Source: Sinohyriopsis cumingii
Lineage: Eukaryota; Mollusca; Bivalvia; Unionida; Unionidae
Assembly (NCBI GenBank): GCA_028554795.2
Contig: CM068825.1
Location: 156,623,053 to 156,687,052 of the forward strand
DNA length: 64,000 nt
Direction of reading: 5' to 3'
The notes under the pieces were generated by a model. That model worked only from the letters and a program-made list of their open reading frames with translations. It was not told the DNA's origin and did no database searches. Positions 40,100-53,983 of this stretch are shown piece after piece. Numbering within the stretch: position 1 is the stretch's first letter; each line of letters begins with the position of its first letter. The position numbers and the translations under genes are program-made.

Positions 40100-41560
40100 T
40101 AGGATATTTTCGTTATAGTGATGCTTGTTTGGTCCTGAAAATGTGTTTCCCATATCTCCACAAAGATTTTCAAATTATTGATGTCTCTCTTACACACATC
40201 GATGACGCGCAAGTGTTGTCGACTTAGCTGCTTTTGACCATCTGAGCCACAGTATGCGACGCGGTCTTTGTAGTGTAGCCATGCTGGAGATCTAAACATG
40301 CTCTAGGACCTCAGTGCTGTGAACTTTATCTTCTTTTCATGATGCGAGTACAGTGGCTATGACACAATGCCATAGATGAACATGCTGATAACGTAGGCCT
40401 GGTACACTTGTAATTTGGTGTGTTCAGTGTGTTTGATGTTGTTATTGATCATTCTGCACAAACTACGCTCGCTGAAGCCGCCTTTAAAATGCGGAGGTTG
40501 AAGTCTCCGTCAAAAGATTCAAGATATGTGAGCTTGATGACAACCTCAAGTTTGTAGAAGTTGATGGTGATGGAGGGTGGCTCTTCAGCAGCTTGATTCA
40601 TGCCTATTGTCATTTCCGGCTGTGGTTTTGAAGATGAGCTTCTGTGTTCAGTGTGGTTTGTCACTGCCGCATCATGTTCAAAGAGTAGGACAAGATGAGA
40701 AATTTGTGGATCATGGTTTTGTTCCTGAGATGTGCAAGGTTTTAAAGTATAAGATATAACGTTGTGTGAAGGCCAAAAGCGTGTTTCATCATGATTAGGA
40801 AGAATATCCAGGAACAGGATATGAGCAAAAACACATCCTTGTTTGACGTCACTAAAGAACGCAAATGCCTCTGAGACGGAGTCATCAAAGTGAAATATAT
40901 CAAGTATGTTTTAATGGAACAACTGGTCATGCTGAGGAGCATTGTGAGAAATCTAATCTTTTTCAGAGCTTGAACAAACCACGTCTCTTCGCGGATTACC
41001 ATGGCTGTCTCTGAACCGTTTGAGAGTGTTGATGCATGCCAGAAGCGTGTTTTCCTTTTACTGTGAAGTTTACTAATTGCCCACTTCTATATTTAATCTT
41101 ACAGTTGCCAGAATATTTGTGTAATTTTTCTTTTTAAGAGATTCAGCCCCTGCAAGGCGTGTTTCTTGTATATATGCTATGCCAACGTTTAGTATTTTCA
41201 GCTCGACTTTGATCAAATACATTTTATCTGTATCGTTGAGCTGTTGAGGGTGTTTGGAAAGCCTATTTGGCATAGTTCTGATATTCCAGCAGCCTATTCT
41301 TACGCTTGGTTGCTTCTTGTTATTGGTCTTTGTCTTGCCTGTTAAAATCCCTAAGATTCGCTCACCTATTAAGGTAGGCAGACCGCGTTGGTATTGCACT
41401 TTACTATGTACGGACTTCTCAATTTTATGCCGCGCGGTAGATGTTCATTGATATTAGAGGAACTCTCCAATCCAAGACCCTGGCACACATTCTCCGCTCC
41501 AATCGAGCTAGGACTTAAAACCAATAAATGATGCATTCCGTGTTGTGTCGACGCTGTGAA
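40100..41560 (-). repeat. LINE remnant, copy 2 (endonuclease and RT parts)
   Basis: On the minus strand, VRIGCWNIRTMPNRLSKH and IAYIQETRLAG (41073-41399) mark the APE endonuclease. Near the RT end, PPSITINFYKLEVVIKLTYL (40449-40664) matches the post-palm segment ITINxxxLEVVxxFxYLGS of RTE/Jockey-like reverse transcriptases. The RT core itself is largely gone. It is longer than the paralogous remnant in copy 1. Confidence 0.65.
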
Positions 41561-42364
41561 GCGAGGCTGGAGTGACCTCTACAGCGCGGAGGCCTTATCG
41601 ATCAATATGGAGAGCCTATTATGCCCAAGGCCCAAAGCCTTCCTCCTCGTCGTTGTTTCCTAACGAAAGTAGTAACCGATGCAGTTTCAACCCTTTCAGA
41701 AGTTGTCGGCGAGATGTTTAAATTGACATGGGAGGGGGGAGGGCTCCGCTTACTATAATCTTGACAGGGTTTACTTTCATTTTTCTTCCTCTTGCACAAT
41801 AAGCCACAAGACAGAGGGACTGTTAACCCATATATGGGGGAGAAACACGTAAGTTTAGTTCACCTGCTTGTACAGTTTGCCAGTGTGTAGCCGCCGATAT
41901 CAGGCAGCTAAAGTTAAAGCAGTAAGTTGCGTGTTGGGTGACTACCAGTGGTTCCTACCACCCAGAGGTGCATCTGTAAGAATGCCAAACTTACTACATC
42001 TCTCTTATAACCCATACACCCCTTCCTCATATTGAAAGCAATACACAGTGTTCTAATGGAATATAAGCAAATAAATACTTAAATACACGATTGTTGATAA
42101 ATATTGGAAAGAAAAGACATGCATTACGATACAAATTAATAAGAAACTGCTTACTTTAAAATAAGTTATCAATAGGGATTTTCTTCTCCTAAATAATGAA
42201 AAAAGAATAAGATACACATCGATAAAAATGATATAGAATAACCACAATTTTGAGAAAATAGTATCAATTATTGAAAGAGCTTTCTTACAACGCCAAACGT
42301 ATCATAACTGAAACAGTATTTAACTTGTGATGAATTCGATAACATACATTTTTTTGTAGTTTGT

Positions 42365-42628
42365 TTGTTCTCTAAAACAGTTACATTCTATGAGATCATG
42401 ACCTTCTTTAAATACGAAGTTCTGCATGCAAAGTTTTGTACAATCTTTTATGCCTGGGCACACCTTCACATCTTCCATTCTTTTTCGGTAAACAATGAGT
42501 ACATTGCAAATAAAGTTAAAAAGGATCTTAGATTATCATCAGCTCTATCAGTCGTTATGACTTTAGCTATTATTGAAACAGCTCTTCAAATATTAATTGT
42601 TTGTGAACTTTTAGCAGTACTCAGATAA
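42365..42628 (+). CDS. Short ORF conserved between duplication copies, unknown (copy 2)
   Basis: 87 codons, the paralogue of 29927-30214 with about 80% shared residues in the common part. See that entry for motifs. No function can be assigned. Confidence 0.25.
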   Translation: MFSKTVTFYEIMTFFKYEVLHAKFCTIFYAWAHLHIFHSFSVNNEYIANKVKKDLRLSSALSVVMTLAIIETALQILIVCELLAVLR

Positions 42629-43066
42629 GCATGCACTTAAGCAAATGTATTAGTACCGCTAGACGTACGATAAATTTGACCCGGGTTATCTCCTTGGTTA
42701 ATATAGGCACGATCTAATAAATTGTTGTTCAAAGGGCTTGTGGTTTATTTGTATGTGATTCACGAAAGCGACCATAAAATAATTTAGTCATACTCGCTTG
42801 TCGGACACCTTCATATCACAAATGACTTGTCCTTAAAGGACAGTTTAAAAGAAAAGTTATTTCATTAATATCTGCACACATGTTTGTAGCGGATATTGGT
42901 CGTCAAGGAAAAAGCTAGATGATTTATTAACTGCCCTTTAACACGAGATTTCATTGCAATCGAACACACTGTCTTATTAAACTGATTTCACTGTAATGGA
43001 AGATACCGTTCATTGTCTATAACATTTATTATATTGTACCAAAGACTATCTTCGCTGCGGCTCATG

Positions 43067-43074
<8 letters not shown>

Positions 43075-43150
<76 letters not shown>
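43075..43150. repeat. (CT)n-(AT)n microsatellite, copy 2
   Basis: (CT)n followed by (AT)n, with a separate (GT)n patch at about 43361-43402. Confidence 0.95.
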
Positions 43151-43151
<1 letters not shown>

Positions 43152-44128
43152 ATGTGTACGTGTGTGTGAAAGCTACAAGTATGTTTACGTGGGCCCGTGG
43201 TTCTTAAATATATTTTAATGTATCAGGTATACATAAGGAAAACTTCCACTACGCAGACATCAATCGCTCTATTACTTAGAATTATACTCAGCCATAACAT
43301 TTGTCCGGTAGCGATTCAAGTTTTCGATGTTCTAATATGCTAGAATGCATGAGCATGTTCGTGTGTGTGTGTGTGTGTGTGCCTATGCGCGCGTGTGTGT
43401 GTGTAAGGATCTCTAAATGAAATAAAAGCTACACACCATGTCGTCGCAGAAAAGTTGGAAATTTAGATTTTTCTTTCTTACAGAAACAGACGCAATAGTA
43501 ATATGTTTGACACTTTTTAATTTTTGATAACAATTATTAAGGTAGGTGCCATCGTTCTTTGAACTGATCAAAGATCATGATATCTGGATCAGTTTCGGTT
43601 TTTAGGGCTGTGTTCCAAACCATTAATATTAGACTTTTGGAATTCATTCGGAACATTATATATTTTTGGACTTGTGGAAAGACATTTAGAACTATCTGAG
43701 ATTTGATCCACACACAAGATGGCCACTATTGCTTAACTGGCTTGAGGCAGCTGTTTTGGATTTTTGTGCCGTTTTTCATGATATATGTGCTTGTTATCCG
43801 TCTTCGTCTACATTATTGTGTTCATCATGCATTGGCTGCACTGTTATAATGTATTTATTTGTCTTCTTGTTTTGAAAACGAGAACAATTAGACTATGTCA
43901 CAGCTATCGTGCTCCACTGCTACAACATTCTTTGATGTGCAACAAGCCGCCATCACATGATACTTTCCAGTCCACCCGTTTATGCTTTGAAGCACCACTC
44001 CTTGCCTCTCAACACTACATTGTGCACTAGATTAAATGGCCTGGTGCTACATTCATCATTACTTAAATGTAAACTGAAGCGATAAAAGAAACGTTGTTTC
44101 AAATCTGGATGAAGAACTCCAGTTATCT

Positions 44129-44294
44129 CCCTTATGCACTTTCCGCTAAGCCAATTTAAAACCTCGGCCGTTAATGTAGATAACCTAATTCAAATCCCTA
44201 TTGAATCGTCAACCTTAGTTTCAATTATCCAAGTCATAGCACTGCGTATCGCATTATGCGATGCCAAATCAGTAGGACCACCGAAAAAGCGCAC
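44129..44294. mobile_element. Second copy of the 167-bp short unit
   Basis: Same limits and about 75-80% identity to 31804-31970. Flanks show no clear duplication here. On the minus strand it ends with GCATAAGGGAGATAACT, a motif I remember as common in mollusc repeats. Confidence 0.5.
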
Positions 44295-44679
44295 AGAAAT
44301 AGTTAATTCTATCAACGATCAGAAAATATTGAAGTTTTTTCCTGACAGAAGCATGGCTAAAAACATCAGGCGATAAGCCCAAGTGCGCGGATCGAACACC
44401 AACCGGCTACTCCATCGAGTCGTTCCCCCGCCACTTTCATCGCAAACAACTCCAGGATTAACCGTCTTAACTACACTAAAATCTTCGATTTCTACCACAC
44501 ATCGTTTGAACGAGTCCATACCACACTCACACTGAAACAAAGGTTAGTCCATTTTTTCTGCCTCTACCGCTTTCCTCTTAGTAGAAACACAAGCTGACTG
44601 AATCTCTCTTTATGGAGCAGTTTCCGAGTTTCCGAATTTCCTGGAGTATAGCAATTCGATAGGTGGCAACCTGATTAAT

Positions 44680-47155
44680 CTTGGAGATTTCTTCTTTCAC
44701 TTTGACTGTCATGGAAACCCATATACATCAAAACTCCTAGCTTCCATTCACATGTTCAACCTCACATAGTCAGTTAGCCAACCCACCCATAAACATGGTC
44801 ACATTTCGACTAGATTCTTCATAGACCTGATGATAGTATTCTACAGTCATCCCTGGTGTCCTAGTAACTTGCTTCAGATCACCTCTGCATTGTATGCCAC
44901 CTTGACGTATCAGTCCCTAACCTTCCACCTTTATTTGCTACAAAAAGAAACCTCCTTATGATAAATAGAACCCAACTAATGCATGACATCCAAGCAAACC
45001 TAACAACGTGGTTACTTCCTACAGCAGAACAACTTGATAAATGCCTGCGTTCATTGCTTGACAAACATGCCCCAGCAACTATGTGCAGTTTATCAATTTA
45101 AAAGCGTTCTCCGTGTTAAGGATCCGATTCGTACTGCTAAAAGAGACCGCCGTAAAGCTGAGAGACTTTGACTTTCCACCAGACCAACTATTCATAAGCA
45201 AATATATGAAGCCGCTAAGAAGAATGCCACACACGTAGTCCATGCAGAGAAATCAGCCCCCTACAGTACTAAGATCATGGAAATTTCCAGCTGCAAAGAG
45301 CTCTTCGAAATTACTAACAAGCTACTATCAAGGAATAAACGTACACCACTTCCAACTACCCTCTCTCCAGTCGAACTTTCGGACCTGCTTGCAAATTTCT
45401 TCCGTGACAAAGTACAAACCATCAGAGATAAGCTTGACAACACAATTTCATTCGATTCGTCGTCACCATGCAGTTGCGATACATAATTTCAACATCACTG
45501 CTGCTTGAGACTAGATAGAATATTGTCTTAACTAACTGATGTTATTAACACCTCTCTCTCATCCGGGACATTCCCATCATTTTCAAACCGGCCATTGTAA
45601 AGCCTCTGCTGAAGAAACCAACGCTCGACCATAACGATTTGAAGAACTACCGTCCAGTTTCTAATCCTCCATTCATGTCAAATATCTTAGAAAAAGTTTT
45701 TCTATCCCAACTTGTATCTCATCTGAATTCAAGCAGTTGTTTTAGCACTGTACAGTCTGCATATCGCTCTTGCCACAGTACTGAAAATAATCTTCTAAAA
45801 GTAGTTAAAGGCCTTCTTTTTGCTTTGGATAGCAGAAAGATTACAGTCCTCACCCTCTTTGACGTGTCTGCAGCATTTGACACAATAGACCATGATATAT
45901 TACTAAACCGTATCCAGCATGTATTTGGCAATCACAATGCAGCCTTATCATTGTTCAAGTCCTACTAGGTCAACATGACACTAATGGTGCCCGTAAATGG
46001 AAAACACTTCAGCCCAGTTAATGTATTTTGTGGTATTCCATAAGGGTCTGTTCTTGGACCTGTTCTCTTCATTCCACACTCACAGCAGCTATCAGGTGTC
46101 ATAGATCATCATCCAGAGTCTCATCAGTTACACGCTGATGACACCCAAATATACAAATCTAGCCACCCAACTGAAGTTGATGCTACCATCCAAGGTGTAG
46201 ATAGGTGCATTTCCGATGTGAAATGATGGATAAAATGTAACCTGTTGCAGGTGAATGACGATAAAACTGACGCCATTCTGATTACAACACAAAGACTTTC
46301 ACATTCACATCCTTTACCCCAAACAATAAATATCAGAAACACCAACATTAAATTCACACACTCAGTACGGAACCTAGGTAGCATTCTCTCAATGCACCAA
46401 CATGTCATGAACATATACAAGGCTTCATCTCTTGAGCTGATACGCAACAGCTCTATTCTCGACTATCTTTCAGTTGATGTCACTACAGAACGTATGTGTT
46501 CCTTAGTACTTTCAAGACTGGACTATTGTACCTCAACTCTGTCTGGTTCGTGTCAATATCTACTCCAGAAACTTCAAAATGTTCAAAACACAGCTGCTCG
46601 GATCATCCTTAGAGTACTTCAATCAGAGCACACACACCCTGCTCTGTACCCTACACTGGCTATCCATTCGATCCAGATTCAAACACAAAATTTGTTCTCT
46701 GTGCTATGTTTCACTGACTGGCTCGAGTTCAACATACCTATCAGACCTCACCCATGTGTACACACCAGCCTGATACTTACGCTCCTCTTATAACGCTCGT
46801 ATTGTCATCATTTCCACTATGAAAATGAAGTCATATGGACAATGTTCTTTTGAATACCATGGCTCAGCAACGTGGAACGAAGTGCACACTGAACTTAGAC
46901 ACAACGACACAGCGATCTCATTCAATAGCGTTCTTAAAACGTATCTATTTCGACTGCAAGAAAAAAACTCAAAGACCTAATAATGTTTCCTTACCTTGAT
47001 TTTTTTCAGCATACTTTACTTTATCTAATTTCATGGTGTTTGTATTTTTTTAACTCATATTATTGTATAGGTGTTATCCAATATTGTAAAGCACTTAGAG
47101 CTTCTAAAGATTGGACGCTATCCAAAGTCCTCATTATTATTATTATTATTATTAC
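44680..47155 (+). repeat. L2/CR1-like LINE, 5'-truncated
   Basis: An endonuclease C-terminal part lies at about 44700-45110 (VSQPTHKHGH; later RTAKRDRRKAERL). The RT domain is at about 45600-46260: LKNYRPVSNPPFMSNILEKV, the palm motif FDVSAAFDTIDHDILLNRI, and LHADDTQIY in the catalytic ADD motif (about 46130). The thumb and C-terminal region (LQNVQNTAARIIL) runs to about 46790. The 3' end has AAGCACTTAGAGC and an (ATT)n tail at about 47130-47155, typical of L2/CR1-like elements. The 320-bp longest frame (45639-45968) and others are separated by several stops and frameshifts, so the copy is dead. Confidence 0.85.
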
Positions 47156-48100
47156 GGTGATTGTTTCTTAACTTTTCACTATGAAACTTCAAGAAAACAA
47201 TAATTTGTTGATTTTCCTTAACCTCTTTGATTTCTCTTCTTTCTGTTACTTAGTTTAAAACCGTAACAATACATTAACAATAAGTAGTTTTGAAAGTGCT
47301 TTTGTCACTGTAAATATTTTCATAGAATGCGTTTAACCATCATTCGACAACAACTTTCCATATAATGTAGCTCTTCGACCCCAACTATGAATAAATTGGC
47401 CAAGCTGCATGACCAATGATACGAAATCCTCTATTCTTCCAGATAGTTTGGTTTAAACACATTCAATACAAACATGATTCATTTGATAAATAATAACTAC
47501 ATCACAAAAAATGGGCTCTTATTTAAGCAGTAGCAGACTGTATGTCAGCAAGCACTTGGTTATATTTGATTGATATACATTCTCCGTAATTAACGAGGTG
47601 CGCGTAGTAGCAATAGCTCAGAACGCGATAATACGCTTTGATCTTTAAAGGTGTCCTCCATAATTCCCTGGATACAAAATCACTTTAATACCATTTTGTG
47701 GATCGAGAGAGAAGGACTTACGTGCAACTTTTCAACAGAATTTTCTCATATCAATGCCCATATTGCTGATCCATAATTAATATTTGGTGAAATTAGTATG
47801 TCAGAAACGTATGGCTTTTACCTCTGAGCACATTGTTAAATTTTTAAATAACATGTATCGTGGCGTACGCACATAACGGCAAGGGCGAGTTGCCTTCGCC
47901 TGGATTTCACCTCTAAGTATGTTTCGGCCTACATCCGTAAAACGTAATCACTGACTACTACATGTTCCGCAACTCTAACCTCGAACATAATTCTACGGGC
48001 GCCCTTGACATGTACTGAATTTTTACCACACATAGCAGTCTTCGGATACTCGAGAATTCAGAATTTGTTTTTTATTAGTTTGTGACGCACTTTCAATATT
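47156..48100. other. AT-rich intergenic DNA
   Basis: No coding signal, repeat family or RNA gene could be recognised on either strand. Confidence 0.5.
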
Positions 48101-48104
48101 TTAT

Positions 48105-48242
48105 TTAGCCTAATCGTGCTGATGGATTGTGAAGCAAATGCCGAAGGACACACCGAAGGGTTTGCTTGGGCGTGCATTAAACCCGCTACCTTTGGATATC
48201 TCGTCCGACACTCCACTGGATGGTCTACCGCTGATCAGTCTC
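48105..48242 (-). repeat. tRNA-derived SINE fragment of a second family
   Basis: On the minus strand, a box-B-like GCGGGTTTAATGCACG (about 48172-48187) is followed by CCAAGCAAACCCTTCGGTGT and GTCCTTCGGC, the tRNA-3'-half plus GTGTCCTTxGGC body often seen in invertebrate SINEs. No clear A box. Confidence 0.45.
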
Positions 48243-50500
48243 TTCAGAAGACAATGATGTAACAGTTTCACCCATAAATATCTATTTTGCTTTCTTTCTT
48301 TCTGAATAAATTTGTTGTTCAATCTATTTTTTCATTCATTCACATCATTTGAAGTCCATCGGACCAGCTTAAAAATCGAGCGCAGTTGACTATTTTATAC
48401 ACGAAATGAATTCCCAATATACAATATACTACGTTGTATGAGAGAAAGAATTTAAAAACAATGAAATTGTCCTAAATCTTAGCATGAATGATACCTGACA
48501 CTGCATTGCATCAGTTGTGTATACTATAAAAAGCGAAACACAGACAGAGCCGGGCTTATGTATTGTAATAAATGTCATATAATATAGATGTATCGAAATG
48601 AGGCAAGCAGAGGATAGGTAAGGGAAAATAAGCAAACCAATTCATATGATAACTAAGCAATTGACACAAACGACAGAGCGAAATGATGAATCTGTAACAA
48701 TATTACAAAGAATTGATGGAAGTTATACTAGCATTATTGTTCATATACTATACCATACCGGTGAAAAGACCGTTTACAGCAATCTTTTTTTTGTGAAGCA
48801 TTTCGTCGTCAAAAGGGGTGCTTGACAATAGTAGCTACACTTTTTTTCCTCCAGTGAAACTCTATAATCCTTAAAAATAAAATCTTAAAAGCAATATTTA
48901 TCACCAACCTAATCCAAACAATTTTACAAAATATTTTTAAAAGAATACTATAACACTCATAACAAATTTTAGGAGAATTAAAAATCAACAAAACCTACTC
49001 TATAATATCGCACAAAGCGTTTGCAAACTTTTCCGGCTAACAAACGTAAAGGTTATACAAAACAAGAACATATATAATCGCAGATATTTTAGAAAATGTT
49101 CGAGACAATAACATCGCCATAGCTCATTTAAAAATAAAATCATTACAAGAGACCCGAGTGATAAGATACTTCGAATTACTGAAATACCCCTTATTACATT
49201 ATTCGCGCAACCGAAACAAAAGAATAAGAGTGACAATGTAAAAGAATTGCAAATATGATACATAAAAGAGGTCAATATTTAATAGCTGTTTTACCATTAA
49301 TTTGGATCAAAATATTAATTTATCTTTTGAATTGCTTAAACGCCAACCACTAAAAACGGGAAGGCATGAAATGCCATGCAGTTATGACTGGCGGTGCAAT
49401 ATATAACAGTTTAGCGTTGAGAAATTGTATTTTACAAATTTTGTTGATACCAAAGGAGTTGATGAAAATAATTTAAAGCACGATAAATCCATTGAAGCAT
49501 TGAAGAAAATCTCAGATTCACATAAAATGATATGTTAGTATGCTGACATATCAATAACATTAAACTGCATACGTTGAATGTATGAAATTTTTCTAATTGC
49601 AAGTGATATATCATTTGGAAGTTTAAAATATTCGTTTCTTTAGTGAATATTTTTATTTTATTTCCTTTCGAAAGTTTCTATACGTTTACCGAGGACAACA
49701 CTAGTCCAAAACGTAAAGATAGCCACTTCAAACTCAGTTTTGCTTCCTGTCAAAAGAAAAATATTCGATCTATGTATAATTTTAATCATGGCTCTGGATA
49801 TCCTGCATACCAGTTTTAATTCTAAATGAACAACTTCACGACATAATTCGTGCATTGAATAACATACATTTGTTTTCTTTTTGAAGTGCGGAATAATTTA
49901 GATTCTGAAAATTGTTGTAAACATTTTATCATTTACCATTTTCTTTTGAATTACAATATATAAGACTCTTGATGAGTTATTTTTTCATGTGATAAAGAAT
50001 TGTCTTTAAAAAAAAAGTCTTGCTAATGTTCTGGTACTTCCTAATCTGTCTTTAAAATACCATCGAAAATTGCATGGTGAAAAAAAATTTAATTAATGAA
50101 CCATGACGCACGATTTATTTATTGGTATTGTATTTTGTAATATGGGCAGGTGGCCTATATTAGTGAATAAAGCAATTGTATTCTTATTATGTACTCGGCG
50201 TCATGATTTTGTTGTTGTTTTCAATATACTACTTTGTTTCACCATATGTATTGTGTACCAAAGATAACAGCTACTTTAACGTTAGATTACATCATAAGAA
50301 ACGTATTTTAATATGTAAGTCTAATCCTACCTTTAGTTAAGTATTTTCACGTTTTCATCTTAAGCTAGTCGAGATTTATAAACATATGGTACTAGATCTG
50401 GTTTATTTTAAAATAAACGATAAATTGCGCTGAAGTATCTTTCTGATGTAACAGTCATGAAATTCACCAATAATTATTAATATAAAATGTTTTGAAGCAA
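48243..50500. other. AT-rich intergenic DNA
   Basis: Only short, compositionally biased ORFs are found. No domain, repeat array or RNA gene is recognised. Confidence 0.5.
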
Positions 50501-50502
50501 CC

Positions 50503-50785
50503 CTAACATACTGGCAATATTCTCTGTTGTTCCTGATTTTCTGAGGTTTTAACGAAATTTATCAATTGTTTATGCAGTTTCTTTAAACCTTTGAAAGCCT
50601 CCATGCACTCCAACAGATAAATATATTTTCTCAAATACGCTTTTTCCATTCCTCCAGATGTTTGCATTGCTTTTGTGACTCCGTCATTGTTTAGACTATT
50701 TAGTAATTGGCTCATTAACCCAAAGCTATTTAAAATATAATTGTCCACACTATGGACTTCTTTCTTCGTTGTTCTTTCTAAATAT
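50503..50785 (-). CDS. Possible terminal coding exon, unknown
   Basis: An open segment of about 93 codons without an initial ATG, preceded by a TTTAG that could be a splice acceptor. It reads as a helical, non-biased protein: LNSFGLMSQLLNSLNNDG, AYLRKYIYLLECMEAFKGLK, LHKQLINFVKTSENQEQQ. The rest of the neighbourhood gives only AT-biased frames, so this stands out. No family is recognised, no partner exon found. Confidence 0.3.
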
Positions 50786-53680
50786 GTAGGCTATGAAATT
50801 CTCACTTAATGAACCTTACTTTTCATTATTACACGATGCTGTTCATAATTCTTGATTTGGACTTTTGCTTTATTCTTTATAATCAGATGATAATTCTAAC
50901 CAGACAAACGATGAATTAGTGTGCTAGGTATTGTAGATTTTTGTAATTAAAATACACGTTTTTCGCAGGACCTCTCTATTAACGTTGCAAACAACAATGA
51001 TCTCTTTCGTTATGATTGGTTTAACTTTCATTATCCTTCCTAGCCTCATCAATCTCCATCGAGCAAATACGTCATATGCTGGTAGAAATATATAGCTATT
51101 TTCCTTCTTTTCATAATATTAGTTCAGTAACGTGTTGGTATCTAAGGTCTTCGTATACAGTTTCTTCGATTGTTTGCAAATAGTGGTAATGTTTATTATT
51201 ACAGTCTGCTTTTATGTAATTTGAGGCTCGATAGTCTTTATCAATTCATTTAATGTAAAGACAAAATCATTATGAAATACGTTTTGCTGCTTTGATTGTC
51301 GATGGTGTATTTGTTCCTCGCTTACAATTGCTTATTTGCTCCATGGTGATTTCAACATTACAATACGGAAAAGAGAACTTTAGTCGTTGGTAGTCTTCGC
51401 AACCCTTATCTATTGAAATGCTTATTGTCTTGTAATCCCGTAATTATAATACAGAATAAATATTACTTAGGCATTTCTTATAACATTATATGTAGTATTT
51501 TTGTAAACCTATTTTTTTCAAATTCGTCGTCTCCAATTCTTTTATGTCGTCTGTGAAACATATGTTCAGATTTAAGTTTGTATTTTTACTGTCTACCCAG
51601 ATGATCGTTTGACAATTTTTTTCAATGATTCTTCAGACTATTTTTAAAAGAAAACCATCAATATACTTTTATTATTTTTAACATTTAATTTTTTCCCATT
51701 CTGTTTTTTTTTTGTCTACTACTCTTTGGCCTATATATAACTAGCTCTAATGTTTGATAATTTATCAGTCATAATCTATGCTATCTTGTTGAACAAAATT
51801 GTGTCACGCAAGTCAAACTTTATTTCATTAACTATTTCACTTTCATTTATGTTCATTATGTTGAATGACAATGTTCATTATATTTAAGGACACTGTTAAT
51901 TATGTTTAATGCCATTGTTTTTTTGTTTTTTTTTTATGTACCAATCTACACATTAGCTACACATCGAGTCCTACAATCATGCAAGTCCAGATCGTGCCGT
52001 GGTGTGTCCTCCAAGTGCTTTTGCTCTAATTAATCTTGATGTTCCAGTGCTTTAAACTCGAAACCAAATCAATCTACTTATCTTGTTTATTTATCTGTTT
52101 CTATTATGTGTTTAATTGATAAATGAAACAAATTGAACTTTTAGTTACCCAATCAGGGTTTCCACCTATTCTCTTCTTTAAGTATGATTCAACTTCTTTG
52201 AAAATATTCACCTAGATAAACAACGTTTTGTATCCCGTTTTAAAAATAAATATTTAATTTAAGCCCTATTAAATGAGTTATGGATCTTGATGGATATTAT
52301 CGTTAATTTTTAATTTGTCTAATAATTATATTTATTTATCTTCCCCCTGGAAGACGAATTTAAATTTCTTCTTTCAATTTTGAGTATTTTGAAGCATGTA
52401 TTGTTACCATTTCGATGGTGCTGTGTTTCAGAGTATGAAATTGACTATTGTTGTGAACGTCCATTGACCATTTTTGTCACAACAATTCTTTTCTGCTTGT
52501 TTTAATTTTTTCCTCCATTGCAATGCCAGTTTAATATCATGAACTTAATGTACTGCATTTACCACTGGTGTTGTGAATGTATACTATTATGCCTCTATGG
52601 TCTTAAACTTAACAACAGAAAAGGAACAAAACCAACAAGTTTTGTAAAATTCAACAAATAACTTATTTCCATGGAATACAAAGTGAATATTTAAAAGAAC
52701 TTATGGTATTGTGAATGAAATGGTCCTAAAAGTTGTAAGTTGTATCAGACGTCCAAAATTTATCGAGTTCCAAACGAATTCCAGTGGTGTTGCAAATCAA
52801 TTTCAATGTTGACTGAGCTAATGTGTTTGTAGTCTCGAATGTGGTAATAAGCTAAAAATCGTGTCATTTATTACCTTGACATAATCCAAAGATGTCCTTG
52901 AATGAATTTACTATAATTCAAAATAAATGATTTAATCCAAGAAGTAGTAATGAGCACGTTCTAATTCCAGTGAATAATTTAAATAAATAAATCCACCCAA
53001 ATTAAAAAGTGGATACAACAATAAGACTGATTCTACTTCGGATATTAAGGTAGTAATGACTAATTTTGAAATAAACAAAGTTTTTGATGTCGAAAGCTAA
53101 GACACATATAGCTAAGCTGTAGGCCAGTTTTCTTTCTAAAACATTCTTTGTTGTCAACTAAATTAGGAATTTTCGAGTTAAAATTTAATGACCTATACTT
53201 TGATTCAAATAAATATGTGTACCTCCATTAATAATGATCTGACTATTTAATATATAGCACTAGAGAAATATTACCTATTGATATATTATTTATAAATAAA
53301 TGTCACTAGTCAGGTAGACCATCAACTTTATTTTGGACAATAGTCAGTTGCAAAATACAAATATACATGACATACAATTATTGAGAAAATCCAGAAAACA
53401 ATACAAATTTAATATCCATACACTACATTCTTTGTGGCTGATAGGTCTTTTTGCAACATCGAAAACATATTATTATATACCATTTAATATTATCTGAACG
53501 TTTACAGTAGGATCACCTACAATTACTTGCCCGATATTAAAAAATCTCTTCCATACAGTTAGGAAGGTAGCCTTTCGCAACAAAAGAATAAATATTTGGA
53601 GATCCTAAATTTCTCACGTCAACCATTTTCAGGAATTCCATATTTTTTCAGTTTTTAGATGAACAGATAAGTTCATGTAT
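50786..53680. other. AT-rich intergenic DNA
   Basis: About 2.9 kb with very low GC, many A/T runs and no convincing ORF. No repeat family is recognised. Confidence 0.5.
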
Positions 53681-53983
53681 ACTATGGTCTTGTTTTTCAT
53701 CAGGAGTCATATCAATTTACCTGTCTTGTTTTTCATACTACATCAGGAGTCATATCAATTTACCTGTCTTGTTTTTCATAGTACATCAGGAGTTATATCA
53801 ATTTACCTGTCTTGTTTTTCATACTACATCAGGAGTCATATCAATTTACTTGTCTTGTTTTTCATACTACATCAGGAGTCATATCAATTTACCTGTCTTG
53901 TTTTTCATACTACATCAGGAGTCATATCAATTTACCTGTCTTGTTTTTCATACTACATCAGGAGTCATATCAATTTACCTGTG
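53681..53983 (+). repeat. 43-bp minisatellite, about seven units
   Basis: The unit GTCTTGTTTTTCATACTACA-TCAGGAGTCATATCAATTTACCT starts at 53687 (shortened by 7 bp), 53723, 53766, 53809, 53852, 53895 and 53938. Units are nearly identical, so the expansion is recent. Because 43 is not a multiple of three and no stop occurs in the forward frames, long artefactual ORFs span it. Confidence 0.95.

Noticed and set aside
44375-44425. tRNA-like box B (GTTCGATCC) on the minus strand
   Set aside because: No convincing A box or acceptor stem; at most an old SINE scrap.
49000-49275. 91-codon hydrophobic frame on the minus strand
   Set aside because: Composition is that expected from AT-rich DNA (Phe, Leu, Ile, Ser), with no conserved pattern.
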